A stretch of DNA of 51,750 bases, taken from NCBI RefSeq assembly GCF_009687865.1, contig NZ_BLAE01000083.1, positions 1-51,750 of the forward strand, in the 5' to 3' direction. Source of the stretch: Acrocarpospora macrocephala. GTDB lineage: Bacteria > Actinomycetota > Actinomycetes > Streptosporangiales > Streptosporangiaceae. Under the pieces are notes generated by a model, which searched no databases, had not been told where the DNA came from, and saw only the letters and a program-made list of their open reading frames with translations. Shown here in pieces: positions 16,864-25,111 of this stretch (the first letter of the stretch is position 1; each line of letters starts with the position of its first letter). The position numbers and the translations under genes were made by a program.

Positions 16864-17750
16864 CTCTTACGCTGGACACCGTCGAACGCGCTCCGGGCGG
16901 CGCGACGGCACCGGCTCGCCGGCGGCGGGGCCGGTGGAACGCGCAGGCCGTCGTCATCACCACCGTGCTGTGGCTGTACGCCGCGGTCTGCGTGCTGCCC
17001 CTGCTCACGATGATCCTCAACTCCTTCCGCACCCATCTGCAGATCGCGACCGACCCGTGGCCCATCCCCACCGACCCGACGCTCGAGAACTACGTGAGCG
17101 CGTGGGCGGACGCGTCCTTCAGCCGATACGCGCTGAACTCGATCCTGATCACGGTCTCCTCGGTGGCGATCTCCACAGCCGTGTCGCTGCCGGCGGCGTA
17201 TGCCCTCGCCCGATGGCGCTTCCGCGGCCGCGACGCCCTGGAAGGGCTGTTCATGTCCGGGTTGCTCATCCCGTTCATGCTGGCCATCCTGCCGATGTTC
17301 TACCTGATGGACTGGCTGCGGCTGATCGATTCGCCGCTGAGCCTCATCCTCATCTACTCGGCCAACGGCATCCCGTTCTCCGTCTTCGTCCTGGTCTCAT
17401 TCTTCCGGCAGCTGCCCGGCGAGCTGGAGGAGGCGGCCTTCCTGGACGGCGGCAACCATTTCACGGTCTTCCTCCGGGTCATGGTGCCGCTCGTACGGCC
17501 GGCCGTCGCGACGGTGGTGGTCTTCCGGTTCGTGCCGATCTGGAATGACTTCCTGATGCCGCTGGTCATGCTCCGTTCCCGCGACAACTACACCCTCGGC
17601 GTCGGGCTCACGACCTTCTTCGGCGAGTACCAGAACGACTGGGCGTCGCTGTTCGCGGGGCTCGTCATCACGACGCTGCCCCTGCTCGTCCTGTTCATCC
17701 TCGCGACCCGGCAGATCATCCAGGGTCTCACCGCCGGGATCGGCAAGTAG
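16860..17750 (+). CDS. Sugar ABC transporter permease (MalG/UgpE type)
   Basis: A 296-residue partner permease. An N-terminal cytoplasmic Arg-rich stretch (ARRRRGRWNAQ) precedes the first TM helix (TVLWLYAAVCVLPLLTMILNSF); six TM segments in total. The EAA loop reads LPGELEEAAFLDGGNHFTVFLRVMVPLVRPA. Its ATG overlaps the upstream stop (ATGA). It ends 33 bp before the glycoside hydrolase gene. Confidence 0.91.
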   Translation: MTLTLDTVERAPGGATAPARRRRGRWNAQAVVITTVLWLYAAVCVLPLLTMILNSFRTHLQIATDPWPIPTDPTLENYVSAWADASFSRYALNSILITVSSVAISTAVSLPAAYALARWRFRGRDALEGLFMSGLLIPFMLAILPMFYLMDWLRLIDSPLSLILIYSANGIPFSVFVLVSFFRQLPGELEEAAFLDGGNHFTVFLRVMVPLVRPAVATVVVFRFVPIWNDFLMPLVMLRSRDNYTLGVGLTTFFGEYQNDWASLFAGLVITTLPLLVLFILATRQIIQGLTAGIGK

Positions 17751-17783
17751 CCGCTCCACCGCACAAAGGACACCGGAGATCCC

Positions 17784-19277
17784 ATGACGACACCAATCGA
17801 GATCCAAGATGTCGCGTCGCTCGTGCGCGCGCAGCTTCCGCCGCTGGCCGGGGTCCGCCCCGCGGGCCGGGTCGAGATCTCCCGGACCACGGCGGAGATC
17901 ACCTCCTCCAGGCTCGGCATCGGCTTCGAAACCCTCGATCGGAGAATGTTCACCGCGGAGCGGGTCTATCCGCACCTGTCGCGGCTCGGCGCCACATGGG
18001 CACGCGTGCAGACCGGGTGGAGCCGCAGCGAGACCGAGCCGGGCAGGTACGACTTCGCCTGGCTCGACGAGATCGTCGACAGTCTCGCGGCGGCCGGCGT
18101 CGAGACGATGTTCAGCGTCACCTTCGGCAACGAGCTGTACATGCCGGGGGTCCCGCACGAGTCCGCGGTCGGCTATGTGCCGCTCTACTACGACGGCGCG
18201 GTCCCCGCGTGGACGGCGTTCGTCCGCGCTTTGGCGGAACGTTATCGCGGCAGGGTGACGCACTGGGAGGTGTGGAACGAGCCGAACATCCCCCAGTTCT
18301 GGCAGCCGCGGGAGGTCAGCGGGCGCGACTACGCCGAACTCGTGCGGGTCACCGCGCAGGCCGTACGGGCCGAGATCCCGGACGCCACGATCATCGGGGG
18401 CGCCACGTCGCTCGTCGACCCCGCCTTTCTCGTGGCCGCGCTGCGGGGCGGGCTCGCGCGGTCGATCGACGCCTTCTCGTTCCACCCGTACCAGATGGTG
18501 CCGGAGCACAACCTGCGGAACACGCACGACCTGCTGCGCCGCATCCTCGACGAGCACTCGCCGGACCGGCGCATCGCCCTCTACCAGGGCGAGAACGGAT
18601 GCCCCTCGCAGCTCGCGGGCCACCACGACGACTGGCTCGGCATGTACGCCATGGACCAGGTCGTGCAGGCCAAGTGGATCGCCCGCAGGTTCCTCGCCGA
18701 CCTCAGGGTGGGCTTCGACAAGATCTTCTACTTCCACGCGGTCGATCTCATGGAGCGCCCGTACCGGCAGGCCGGCGACAAGGTCAACGCGCCGGTGATG
18801 ATGGGCCTGATCCACGGGGGGAGCTACCAGCCGAAGTACTCCTTCGAGGTCGCGCGCCGGGTGTGCCATCTTTTCGACGACCGGACGCGGCGTACCGAGC
18901 TCATGTGCCTGTTCACCGAGCGGGATCCCTCGGCGCCGCAGCGGGCGACGCTCATGGCCGCGCCGTACGCCGCCACCTTCGAGCGGGACGGCGCGCCGCT
19001 GTTCGCGTACTGGCTCGCCGAGGACCCGCAGCAGCGGTCGGCGCAGGCGACGATCGACGTGGAGCTGTGGTGGGACGATCGGCTCAGCATGGACCATCCC
19101 GTGCTGTTCGACGTTCTCACCGGTGAGGTCTACGCGGTCGAGCAGCCGGCGGATCTCCTCACGACCGACTGGCGCACGCGCGGGACCAGATTCCGGCTTC
19201 CGCTGACGGATTATCCGCTCGTCCTCACCGACGCGTCGGTGGTGGCCGGGCTCGACGCCCAGTGGCGGGACCGATGA
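17784..19277 (+). CDS. Clan GH-A glycoside hydrolase (GH39-like)
   Basis: A 497-residue cytoplasmic (beta/alpha)8-barrel glycosidase without a signal peptide. The acid/base motif WEVWNEPN is at 161-168 (Glu166) and a likely nucleophile is Glu270 in IALYQGENG. The N-terminal LGATWARVQTGWSRSETEPGRYDFAWLDEIVDSLAAAGVETMFSVTFG is typical of retaining clan-A enzymes related to GH39 beta-xylosidases and alpha-L-iduronidases. A C-terminal beta-domain follows from about 390. It probably cleaves the oligosaccharide brought in by the upstream importer, releasing a sugar or uronic acid for the downstream dehydratase. The exact GH family is uncertain. Confidence 0.75.
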   Translation: MTTPIEIQDVASLVRAQLPPLAGVRPAGRVEISRTTAEITSSRLGIGFETLDRRMFTAERVYPHLSRLGATWARVQTGWSRSETEPGRYDFAWLDEIVDSLAAAGVETMFSVTFGNELYMPGVPHESAVGYVPLYYDGAVPAWTAFVRALAERYRGRVTHWEVWNEPNIPQFWQPREVSGRDYAELVRVTAQAVRAEIPDATIIGGATSLVDPAFLVAALRGGLARSIDAFSFHPYQMVPEHNLRNTHDLLRRILDEHSPDRRIALYQGENGCPSQLAGHHDDWLGMYAMDQVVQAKWIARRFLADLRVGFDKIFYFHAVDLMERPYRQAGDKVNAPVMMGLIHGGSYQPKYSFEVARRVCHLFDDRTRRTELMCLFTERDPSAPQRATLMAAPYAATFERDGAPLFAYWLAEDPQQRSAQATIDVELWWDDRLSMDHPVLFDVLTGEVYAVEQPADLLTTDWRTRGTRFRLPLTDYPLVLTDASVVAGLDAQWRDR

Positions 19278-20449
19278 AGCTACGGTCGCTGACCACCTAC
19301 ATCTGCGACGCGTACCGCACGAACTGGGTCTTCGTGAAGCTCGAGACCGATGACGGGATCGAGGGCTGGGGCGAGGCGACCCTGGAGTATCGCGAGCACA
19401 CGGTCGAGGCGGCGCTCCTGGCGCTGGAGCACGGGCTGGCCGGACGGGAGCTCGGCAACATCCAGGGCTGGTGGCAGGACGCCTACCGGGACGCGTACTG
19501 GCGCGGCGGCCCCGTGCTGACCAGCGCGCTCTCGGCCATCGAGATGGCGCTGTGGGACATCAAGGGCAAGGCGCTCGGGGTGCCCGTCTACGAGCTGCTC
19601 GGCGGCAAGCTGCGATCCTCCGTCGAGTGCTACGCCAACGGCTGGTTCGCCGGGGCCAGGCGCCCCGAGGAGTTCGCCGAGAAGGCGCGCGCGGCGGTCG
19701 CGTGGGGCTACCGCGCGCTCAAGTGGGACCCCTTCGGGTCGGCCTTCCGTACCCTGTCGCCCTCGGCGTTGCGCACCGCGATGGCGGCCGTCGAGGCCGT
19801 GGCCGAGGCCGTCGAGGGCGAAGCCGGCCTCATCGTCGAAGCGCACGGCCGCTTCGAACTGCCGGCGGCGGTCCAGGTCGCCGGAGCCCTCGAGCAGTTC
19901 GGCGTGCTGTGGCTGGAGGAGCCGCTCATCCCGGGGAATCTGGCGAACTACGCCGCGTTGAAGGGACGCACCTCGACGCCGATCTCGCTGGGCGAGCGGC
20001 TCTACACGCGATGGGACTTCCGGGAGGTCTTCGACCGGGGCTGCGCCGACGTCGTGCAGCCCGACGTCTCCCACGCCGGCGGCGTCTGGGAGGCGCGCAC
20101 GATCGCCTCGCTGGCCGAGCTGTGGCAGGTCTCCTTCGCTCCGCACAACCCCTCGGGCCCGGTCGCGAACGCGGCGACCCTGCAGCTCGCCGCGTGCACG
20201 CCCAACTTCACCTACCTGGAGACCATGGCGACCGACGTGCCGTGGCGTGCCGAGATCTCGTCCGAAAGCTCAGTCGTGACCGGCGGTCTGGCGCAGATCC
20301 CCGAGGAGCCGGGCCTGGGCGTACGGATCGATCCGGACGCGATCGCCCGGTATCCCTACGTCCGGCACGACCTGCGGCACTACACCGGCGCCCTCACCGA
20401 GATCCGGCCCGACGCCGAGGTGACGCTGCACGTGAAGGAGAGCCGATGA
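19274..20449 (+). CDS. Mandelate racemase/enolase-superfamily sugar-acid dehydratase
   Basis: A 391-residue enolase-superfamily protein, closest in pattern to gluconate/galactonate-type dehydratases, which remove water from an aldonate to give a 2-keto-3-deoxy acid. Visible: capping domain with GIEGWGEATLEY; a KWDP motif in the barrel (general base region); metal-ligand region IVEAHGRFELP, WLEEPLIPGN and SLGERLYTRWDF; and the catalytic His segment APHNPSGPVANAATLQLAACTPNF. The ATG at 19274 overlaps the glycosidase stop by 4 bp; an upstream in-frame GTG at 19262 is less likely. It is coupled by overlap to the SDR gene. The substrate (gluconate, galactonate, rhamnonate or fuconate) is unresolved. 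Confidence 0.85.
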   Translation: MKLRSLTTYICDAYRTNWVFVKLETDDGIEGWGEATLEYREHTVEAALLALEHGLAGRELGNIQGWWQDAYRDAYWRGGPVLTSALSAIEMALWDIKGKALGVPVYELLGGKLRSSVECYANGWFAGARRPEEFAEKARAAVAWGYRALKWDPFGSAFRTLSPSALRTAMAAVEAVAEAVEGEAGLIVEAHGRFELPAAVQVAGALEQFGVLWLEEPLIPGNLANYAALKGRTSTPISLGERLYTRWDFREVFDRGCADVVQPDVSHAGGVWEARTIASLAELWQVSFAPHNPSGPVANAATLQLAACTPNFTYLETMATDVPWRAEISSESSVVTGGLAQIPEEPGLGVRIDPDAIARYPYVRHDLRHYTGALTEIRPDAEVTLHVKESR

Positions 20450-21210
20450 GCACGGAGCGGATCGCCCTCGTCACGGGGGCGAGTCACAACCTCGGCCTGG
20501 CCATCGCCAGGCAACTCGCCCGAGACGGGGCGGTCGTGGTCGTCCACGGGATCGACGAGGCGGTCGCGGCCTCGGTCGCGGCCCGGATCGGCGCCGAGAT
20601 TCCGGGCGCCGAGGTCCATTCGATCGGCTTCGACCTTTCCGACCCCGAGGCGATCGAGGCGGGCTTCGCCGCGCTCACCGCACGCGGCCTCGCGCCGGGA
20701 ATCCTGGTGAACAACGCCGCGCATCTGGGTCTCGGCGATGACGACGTGCTGGCGGAGAAGCCGCGTTTCCTGCGCGAGGTGTTCGAGGTCAACGTCTTCG
20801 CCACGCACCTGTGCTCCATGCTCGCCGCCCGGCAGATGGCGCGCGCCGGACGGGGTGTGATCGTGAACATCTCCTCGCTCGCCGGGGAACGGGCCATTCA
20901 CGGACGGACCGCGTACAACGCCAGCAAGGCGGCCGTGGACGGCCTCACCCGCAGCATGGCGATCGACCTGGCGCCGCTGGGCATCCGGGTGAACGCCATC
21001 GCTCCCGGCTACGTCTGGAGCAGCCGCTGGGACCTGCTCAGTGATGAGGAGGCGGCGAACCGCCGCGCCCGCATCCCGGCGGGCGAGCCGACGGCGCAGG
21101 AGGAGATCGCCCACCTGGTCGGCTTCCTCGCCGCCGATCACGCGCCCACGCTCACCGGTGCGCGAATCGTCATCGACGGCGGCATCGACGCCCAGCAATC
21201 TCCGCCCTAG
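20446..21210 (+). CDS. Short-chain dehydrogenase/reductase (sugar dehydrogenase-like)
   Basis: A 254-residue classical SDR: cofactor motif TGASHNLGLAIA at about 10-21, ILVNNAAHL, catalytic Ser in VNISSLAGE, and YNASK (Tyr/Lys), followed by IRVNAIAPGYVWSS and a normal C-terminal TGARIVIDGGIDA. The start at 20446 gives an ATGA overlap with the dehydratase gene. In analogous non-phosphorylative pathways an SDR oxidises an aldose to the lactone or acid that the dehydratase uses, or reduces a later keto acid; the order here is inference from operon context. Confidence 0.88.
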   Translation: MSTERIALVTGASHNLGLAIARQLARDGAVVVVHGIDEAVAASVAARIGAEIPGAEVHSIGFDLSDPEAIEAGFAALTARGLAPGILVNNAAHLGLGDDDVLAEKPRFLREVFEVNVFATHLCSMLAARQMARAGRGVIVNISSLAGERAIHGRTAYNASKAAVDGLTRSMAIDLAPLGIRVNAIAPGYVWSSRWDLLSDEEAANRRARIPAGEPTAQEEIAHLVGFLAADHAPTLTGARIVIDGGIDAQQSPP

Positions 21211-21257
21211 GCTAGCCTTGAAGTGATCAGTCTGCCGGTCCGCGGAGGAGACTGCAG

Positions 21258-22286
21258 GTGAAAGGAGTTCAGCCCGATCGGGTGCGCCTCGTCGACGTCG
21301 CCAACGTCGCGGAGGTGACCAAGAGCATCGTCTCGCGGGTGCTGAACGCCGACCCGACTGTCGCGGTGCGGCCCGAGACGCGCCAGCGCATCCTCCAGGT
21401 GGCACACGACCTCGGCTACCAGCCGCACGCCGGGGCCAGGGCACTGGCGAAGTCGCGGACCATGGCGCTGGCCCTGATCGCGCCCTCCATCGACAACCCT
21501 CCGTACATCACGATCGCGCGCGGCGCCTACCGCCGCGCCGCCGAGCACGGCTACCTGGCGCTGCTCGCCGAGGACTTCGACGAGCAGCCGGCCGGGCGCC
21601 TGCTCATCGACGGTGGCCGGGTCGACGGGCTGCTCATGGGCTCCTCCGTGCCCGACCATCCGCTGGTGGCGCACCTGCGGGAATCGTCTTTCCCGCACGT
21701 GTTCGTCAACCGCGCGGTGGCCGGCTCCGGGCGCAACGTCACCATGAACGTCGCCAGGGCCAGCGAGCTCGCCGTCGAGCACCTCACCGGCCTCGGGCAC
21801 CGGCGCATCGCCCACCTGGCCGGGCCCGCGGAGGTGGAGAGCGGCGCGGACCGGCTCGCCGCGTTCGAGAGCGCGATCGACGCGCGGGGTCTCCCGCTGC
21901 TCCCCCCGCTGTTCGGCGACTTCACCGAGGCGACGGGCTTCGCCTCCGCCAGGACCTTGCTCGACGCGGAACCGACCGCGATCTTCACCAGCTCTCCCGG
22001 TCAGGCCATCGGCGTCATCCGATTCCTGACCAACGCGGGGCTCCGCGTCCCCGAGGAGATCTCGGTGATCGCCTATGGCGACTTCCCGGCGGCCGGCTTC
22101 ACCGTGCCCGCCGTCACCACGATCGGCCTGCCCCTCCTGGAACTGGGCGCCGCCGCCGTCGACGAGCTCGTCGCCCAGCTCGACGGAGCGCCCCCGCGCG
22201 ACCTGGTGATCCCCCAGGAGCCACGCCTGTTCGTCCGGGAGTCAACCGGCTCGGCCCTCGCGTCACCACCCACGCCGCCGCGATAA
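21258..22286 (+). CDS. LacI family transcriptional regulator
   Basis: A 342-residue regulator with an N-terminal HTH (VRLVDVANVAEVTKSIVSRVLNADPTVAVRPETRQRILQVAHDLGYQPHAGARAL) and a sugar-binding C-terminal domain (IAPSIDNPPYITIARGAYRRAAEHG; FVNRAVAGSGRNVTMNVARASELAVEHLTGLGHRRIAHLAGP; VIAYGDFPAAGFTVPAVTTI). GTG 21258 is preceded by GCGGAGGAG. It ends the seven-gene operon and is 47 bp after the SDR gene, with TAGGCT hexamers in the gap that could give it its own promoter. It most likely represses the operon through the palindrome at 14542-14559. Confidence 0.9.
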   Translation: MKGVQPDRVRLVDVANVAEVTKSIVSRVLNADPTVAVRPETRQRILQVAHDLGYQPHAGARALAKSRTMALALIAPSIDNPPYITIARGAYRRAAEHGYLALLAEDFDEQPAGRLLIDGGRVDGLLMGSSVPDHPLVAHLRESSFPHVFVNRAVAGSGRNVTMNVARASELAVEHLTGLGHRRIAHLAGPAEVESGADRLAAFESAIDARGLPLLPPLFGDFTEATGFASARTLLDAEPTAIFTSSPGQAIGVIRFLTNAGLRVPEEISVIAYGDFPAAGFTVPAVTTIGLPLLELGAAAVDELVAQLDGAPPRDLVIPQEPRLFVRESTGSALASPPTPPR

Positions 22287-22496
22287 CGCCCGTGCCGTGG
22301 GCTCTCTTGCGGCTTGAGGGGAGTGCGTGGCGGTCTATCTCCTCGCGCATATGTCACGCCTTCCCTCCGAGAGCACTGACTCTGGCGCGCGACGATCTTT
22401 CGCGAGTGTTTACGTGTCGCTCGATAGGTTAGATCCGTTGCCCAAGCGGACATTTGGGGCACTCGTCCGTCTCCCTGACAGATGGGATGTTCGTTG

Positions 22497-23438
22497 ATGA
22501 AGTTAGCAGTAGTCCTAGCGGGGTTCCTGGCCGCTCTCGTGGCGGCCCCGGTCGCGGCCGCCGAAACCGGGTCTGGTCCTGTCCAAGCGGTCTCCGCGAG
22601 CAAGACAGTCTTCCCCACTGAGTTCTCCCTCCCGGATGGTTTCCAGCCGGAAGGGATCGCCATCGGCTTGGACGCGACCGCGTACTTCGGATCGCGGGCG
22701 ACCGGTGCGATCTACCGCGCGGATCTGCGTACCGGACAGGGACAGATCATCAATCCCGGGCCGGGCACACCGTCACTCGGCCTCAAGATCGACGGGCGGG
22801 GCCGGCTCTTCGTCTCCGGCGGCACCGGCGGCGATGCCCGGGTGATCGACACGCGGACCGGCGAGGTGCTCGCGAGCTACCAACTCGCATCCGGCGTCGC
22901 GTTCATCAACGACGTCGTGCTCACCCGCCACGCGGCGTACTTCACCGACTCGACCAACCCGGTGCTGTACAAGCTGCCGTTCGGGCGCCATGGAGAGCTG
23001 CCGGCGGAGGCGGTGCAGATCCCGCTGAGCGGAGACCTCGTCTACGCGACCGGCATCAACAGCAACGGCATCGCCCCCGCCCCTGACGGCAAGGCGCTGC
23101 TCGTGATCCAGTCGAACACCGGCAAGCTTTTCCGCGTCAACCCCCAGACCGGCGTCTCCACCCTGGTGGACACCGAGTCCCTGGCCAACGGTGACGGGCT
23201 GCTTCTGGAGGACCGCACGCTCTACGTCGTGCAGAACCGCCTGAACACGGTGACCGTCCTCCACCTGGACCGCCACGCGAAGTCCGGCAAGGTGGTACGC
23301 AACCTGGTGGACGCCCGCTTCGACGTGCCCACCACCGTCGCCGCCTTCCGTGACCGCCTCTACCTGCCCAACGCCCGCTTCACCACAACCCCGACGCCGA
23401 CGACTCCGTACACCGTGGTGGCCATCAAACGCCGTTGA
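22497..23438 (+). CDS. Secreted SMP-30/NHL-like beta-propeller protein
   Basis: A 313-residue exported protein with signal peptide MKLAVVLAGFLAALVAAPVA cleaved near residue 22. The mature chain has repeated propeller strands: PDGFQPEGIAIGLDATAYFGSRATGAIYRADL, LGLKIDGRGRLFVSGGTGGDARVIDT, INDVVLTRHAAYFTDSTNPVLYKLPF and GIAPAPDGKALLVIQSNTGKLFRVNPQTG. This matches SMP-30/gluconolactonase-like proteins, which are often mis-named superoxide dismutase in actinobacteria. An in-frame ATG at 22482 adds five residues and is the alternative start. A strong hairpin terminator follows 5 bp after the stop. Biological role unknown. Confidence 0.78.
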   Translation: MKLAVVLAGFLAALVAAPVAAAETGSGPVQAVSASKTVFPTEFSLPDGFQPEGIAIGLDATAYFGSRATGAIYRADLRTGQGQIINPGPGTPSLGLKIDGRGRLFVSGGTGGDARVIDTRTGEVLASYQLASGVAFINDVVLTRHAAYFTDSTNPVLYKLPFGRHGELPAEAVQIPLSGDLVYATGINSNGIAPAPDGKALLVIQSNTGKLFRVNPQTGVSTLVDTESLANGDGLLLEDRTLYVVQNRLNTVTVLHLDRHAKSGKVVRNLVDARFDVPTTVAAFRDRLYLPNARFTTTPTPTTPYTVVAIKRR

Positions 23439-23443
23439 TCGCT

Positions 23444-23476
23444 CAGAACGCCCATCCGGGATGGATGGGCGTTCTG
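23444..23476. terminator. Bidirectional hairpin terminator between convergent genes
   Basis: Perfect 14-bp stem CAGAACGCCCATCC (23444-23457) and GGATGGGCGTTCTG (23463-23476) with a 5-nt loop, between the stop codons of the convergent genes ending at 23438 and 23483. It serves both directions. Confidence 0.9.
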
Positions 23477-23482
23477 GCGTGT

Positions 23483-24775
23483 TTAGGTCAAGTGGCGGGT
23501 GAACCAGTCCCGCGCGAGAGCCGCGACGGTCTCCAGGGCTCCAGGCTCTTCGAACAAGTGGGTGGCGCCGGGGACGATCTGGAGCAGATTCTCGCAGCGC
23601 AACCGTTCCTGCGCCGCCTTGTTGAGATCGAGCACCACCTGGTCGCGGCCGCCCACCACCAGGAGGGTCGCCGCCCGTACGGCGGAGAGCCGCGGGCCGG
23701 CCAGATCGGGGCGCCCGCCCCGGGAGACGATGGCGGCGACCCCGCTGCCCGGCTCGGCCGCCGCCCACAGCGCGGCCGCGGCTCCGGTGCTCGCCCCGAA
23801 ATAGCCGATCGGAAGACCTGCCGACCCAGGTTGATCACCCAGCCAGGCGGTGACCTGGATCAGCCTGCGAGCCAGCGACTCGATGTCGAACACGTTGGCT
23901 CGGTCGGTTTCTTCCTCCGGGGTGAGCAGGTCGAACAGCAGCGTCGCCAGACCCGCGCCGTTGAGCACCGATGCCACGTACCGGTTGCGCGGGCTGTGCC
24001 GGCTGCTGCCGCTGCCGTGCACGAACGCCACCACTCCCTCGGCGTTCGCCGGGACGACGAACCGGCCAGGCAGCCGGACCTGCCCGGCGTCCACCTGAAC
24101 CTCCTCGGCGGAGCCGGACGGATCGGATTCCGTGGTGCCTTCCTCGCGCGCCCGCCGCAGCAACTCGACTACCTGCTCGTCGGCGAGCTGGGGAAAATGG
24201 GAGTAGCAGGCGCTGATCGCGTAGAACTGGCCGGGCGTCTCAAGGCATACCACCTCATCGGCGACCTCCCGCATCGCCTCGATCGTGTCCGGCGGTCCCA
24301 CCGGAACCGCCAGCACCACTCGTGCGGCACCGCGCGCACGGGCGACCTGGCAGGCGGCGCGAGCCGTCCCGCCCGTGGCGATGCCGTCATCCACCACGAT
24401 CGCCATACGGCCAGCCGGATCCACCGGCGCGCGGTCGCCACGGAAACGGCGCACGCGACGCAGCAGCTCGGCCCGCTCCTCCTCTTCCACCATGGTCATA
24501 TTCGCCGGCGTGAGATGCGCGCGCCGGGCGATGCCGTGGTTGACCACCCGCGCTCCGCCCTCCCCGATGGCGCCGAACCCGAGTTCGGGATGGAAGGGCA
24601 CCCCGAGCTTGCGAACCACGATCACATCCATCGGAGCGCCGAGAGCGCGCGCGACCTCGAATGCCACCGGCACACCACCCCTGGGCAGCCCCAAAACGAC
24701 CGGGCTCTCGGCGCCGACCAGCCCACGCAGCCGCTCGGCCAGCCGCATGCCCGCATCATGACGATCAACGAACAC
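23483..24775 (-). CDS. Phosphoribosyltransferase / alpha-beta hydrolase fusion protein
   Basis: A 430-residue two-domain protein. Residues 1 to about 215 form a type I PRTase: VVLGLPRGGVPVAFEVARALGAPMDVIVVRKLGVP and the PRPP loop IVVDDGIATGGTA at 126-138. Residues about 225-430 are a dienelactone-hydrolase-like alpha/beta hydrolase: VAFVHGSGSSRHSPRN (oxyanion region), nucleophile elbow GYFGASTGAAAAL, an Asp in LVVGGRDQVV and His in PGATHLFEEPGAL. The same fusion occurs in mycobacteria as Rv0571c, a member of the DosR dormancy regulon. The GTG start has AGGAGG 9 nt upstream. Two DosR-box-like sequences lie upstream. Substrates of both halves are unknown. Confidence 0.88.
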   Translation of the reverse strand: MFVDRHDAGMRLAERLRGLVGAESPVVLGLPRGGVPVAFEVARALGAPMDVIVVRKLGVPFHPELGFGAIGEGGARVVNHGIARRAHLTPANMTMVEEEERAELLRRVRRFRGDRAPVDPAGRMAIVVDDGIATGGTARAACQVARARGAARVVLAVPVGPPDTIEAMREVADEVVCLETPGQFYAISACYSHFPQLADEQVVELLRRAREEGTTESDPSGSAEEVQVDAGQVRLPGRFVVPANAEGVVAFVHGSGSSRHSPRNRYVASVLNGAGLATLLFDLLTPEEETDRANVFDIESLARRLIQVTAWLGDQPGSAGLPIGYFGASTGAAAALWAAAEPGSGVAAIVSRGGRPDLAGPRLSAVRAATLLVVGGRDQVVLDLNKAAQERLRCENLLQIVPGATHLFEEPGALETVAALARDWFTRHLT

Positions 24776-24827
24776 TCCGCCTTGCCTCCTAACCCCGTTC
24801 CTCCCGGGAGGGGCGGACGATGGCGAC

Positions 24828-24911
24828 GGGCTTTGGTTCTCCCTCCATGGAACCCTGCCGGCACGACCGTGCGCTGCGGACGAACGTCACTTCCACCAGG
24901 GACCAAAGCCC
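24828..24911 (-). promoter_or_regulatory. Pair of DosR/DevR-box-like repeats upstream of the PRTase-hydrolase gene
   Basis: GGGCTTTGGT (24828-24837) and its exact inverse ACCAAAGCCC (24902-24911) are set 64 bp apart. Each lies in a G3...C3 context: GGGCTTTGGTTCTCCC and AGGGACCAAAGCCC. The second resembles the DosR box (GGGACTTTnGTCCC) but is one base short in the centre. They sit 53 and 127 bp upstream of the GTG at 24775. Placement and the known dormancy link of the gene family motivate the call; the match is imperfect. Confidence 0.35.
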
Positions 24912-25007
24912 GCGACGTAGGTAAAACCATTGCGGCTGCCGGCCGGGAAACCGCTCACACGTCCTCGGCGGTACCGACACGTTGAGCTTAGAACGGCCTC
25001 CAGAAAT

Positions 25008-25027
25008 TATCAACGGCCTTGTTGACA
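25008..25027. promoter_or_regulatory. TetR-type operator copy 1 (TATCAAC-N6-GTTGACA)
   Basis: Inverted repeat TATCAAC-GGCCTT-GTTGACA, a one-mismatch match to the shared TGTCAAC-N6-GTTGACA consensus. It lies 85 bp before the start of the acyl-CoA ligase gene at 25112. Confidence 0.75.
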
Positions 25028-25111
25028 CATGGCCGCTGGCGCGTTTCGATGCCGTTCAGACATTCACCCCCTCCCGGGTGGTGGCGCCACAACAGCAAGG
25101 AGGTGAGCGTC

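Noticed and set aside
14599-22286. Idea that this region is a natural-product gene cluster because of P450- and SDR-rich neighbours
   Set aside because: There is no PKS, NRPS, terpene synthase or RiPP gene; the enzyme set is catabolic.
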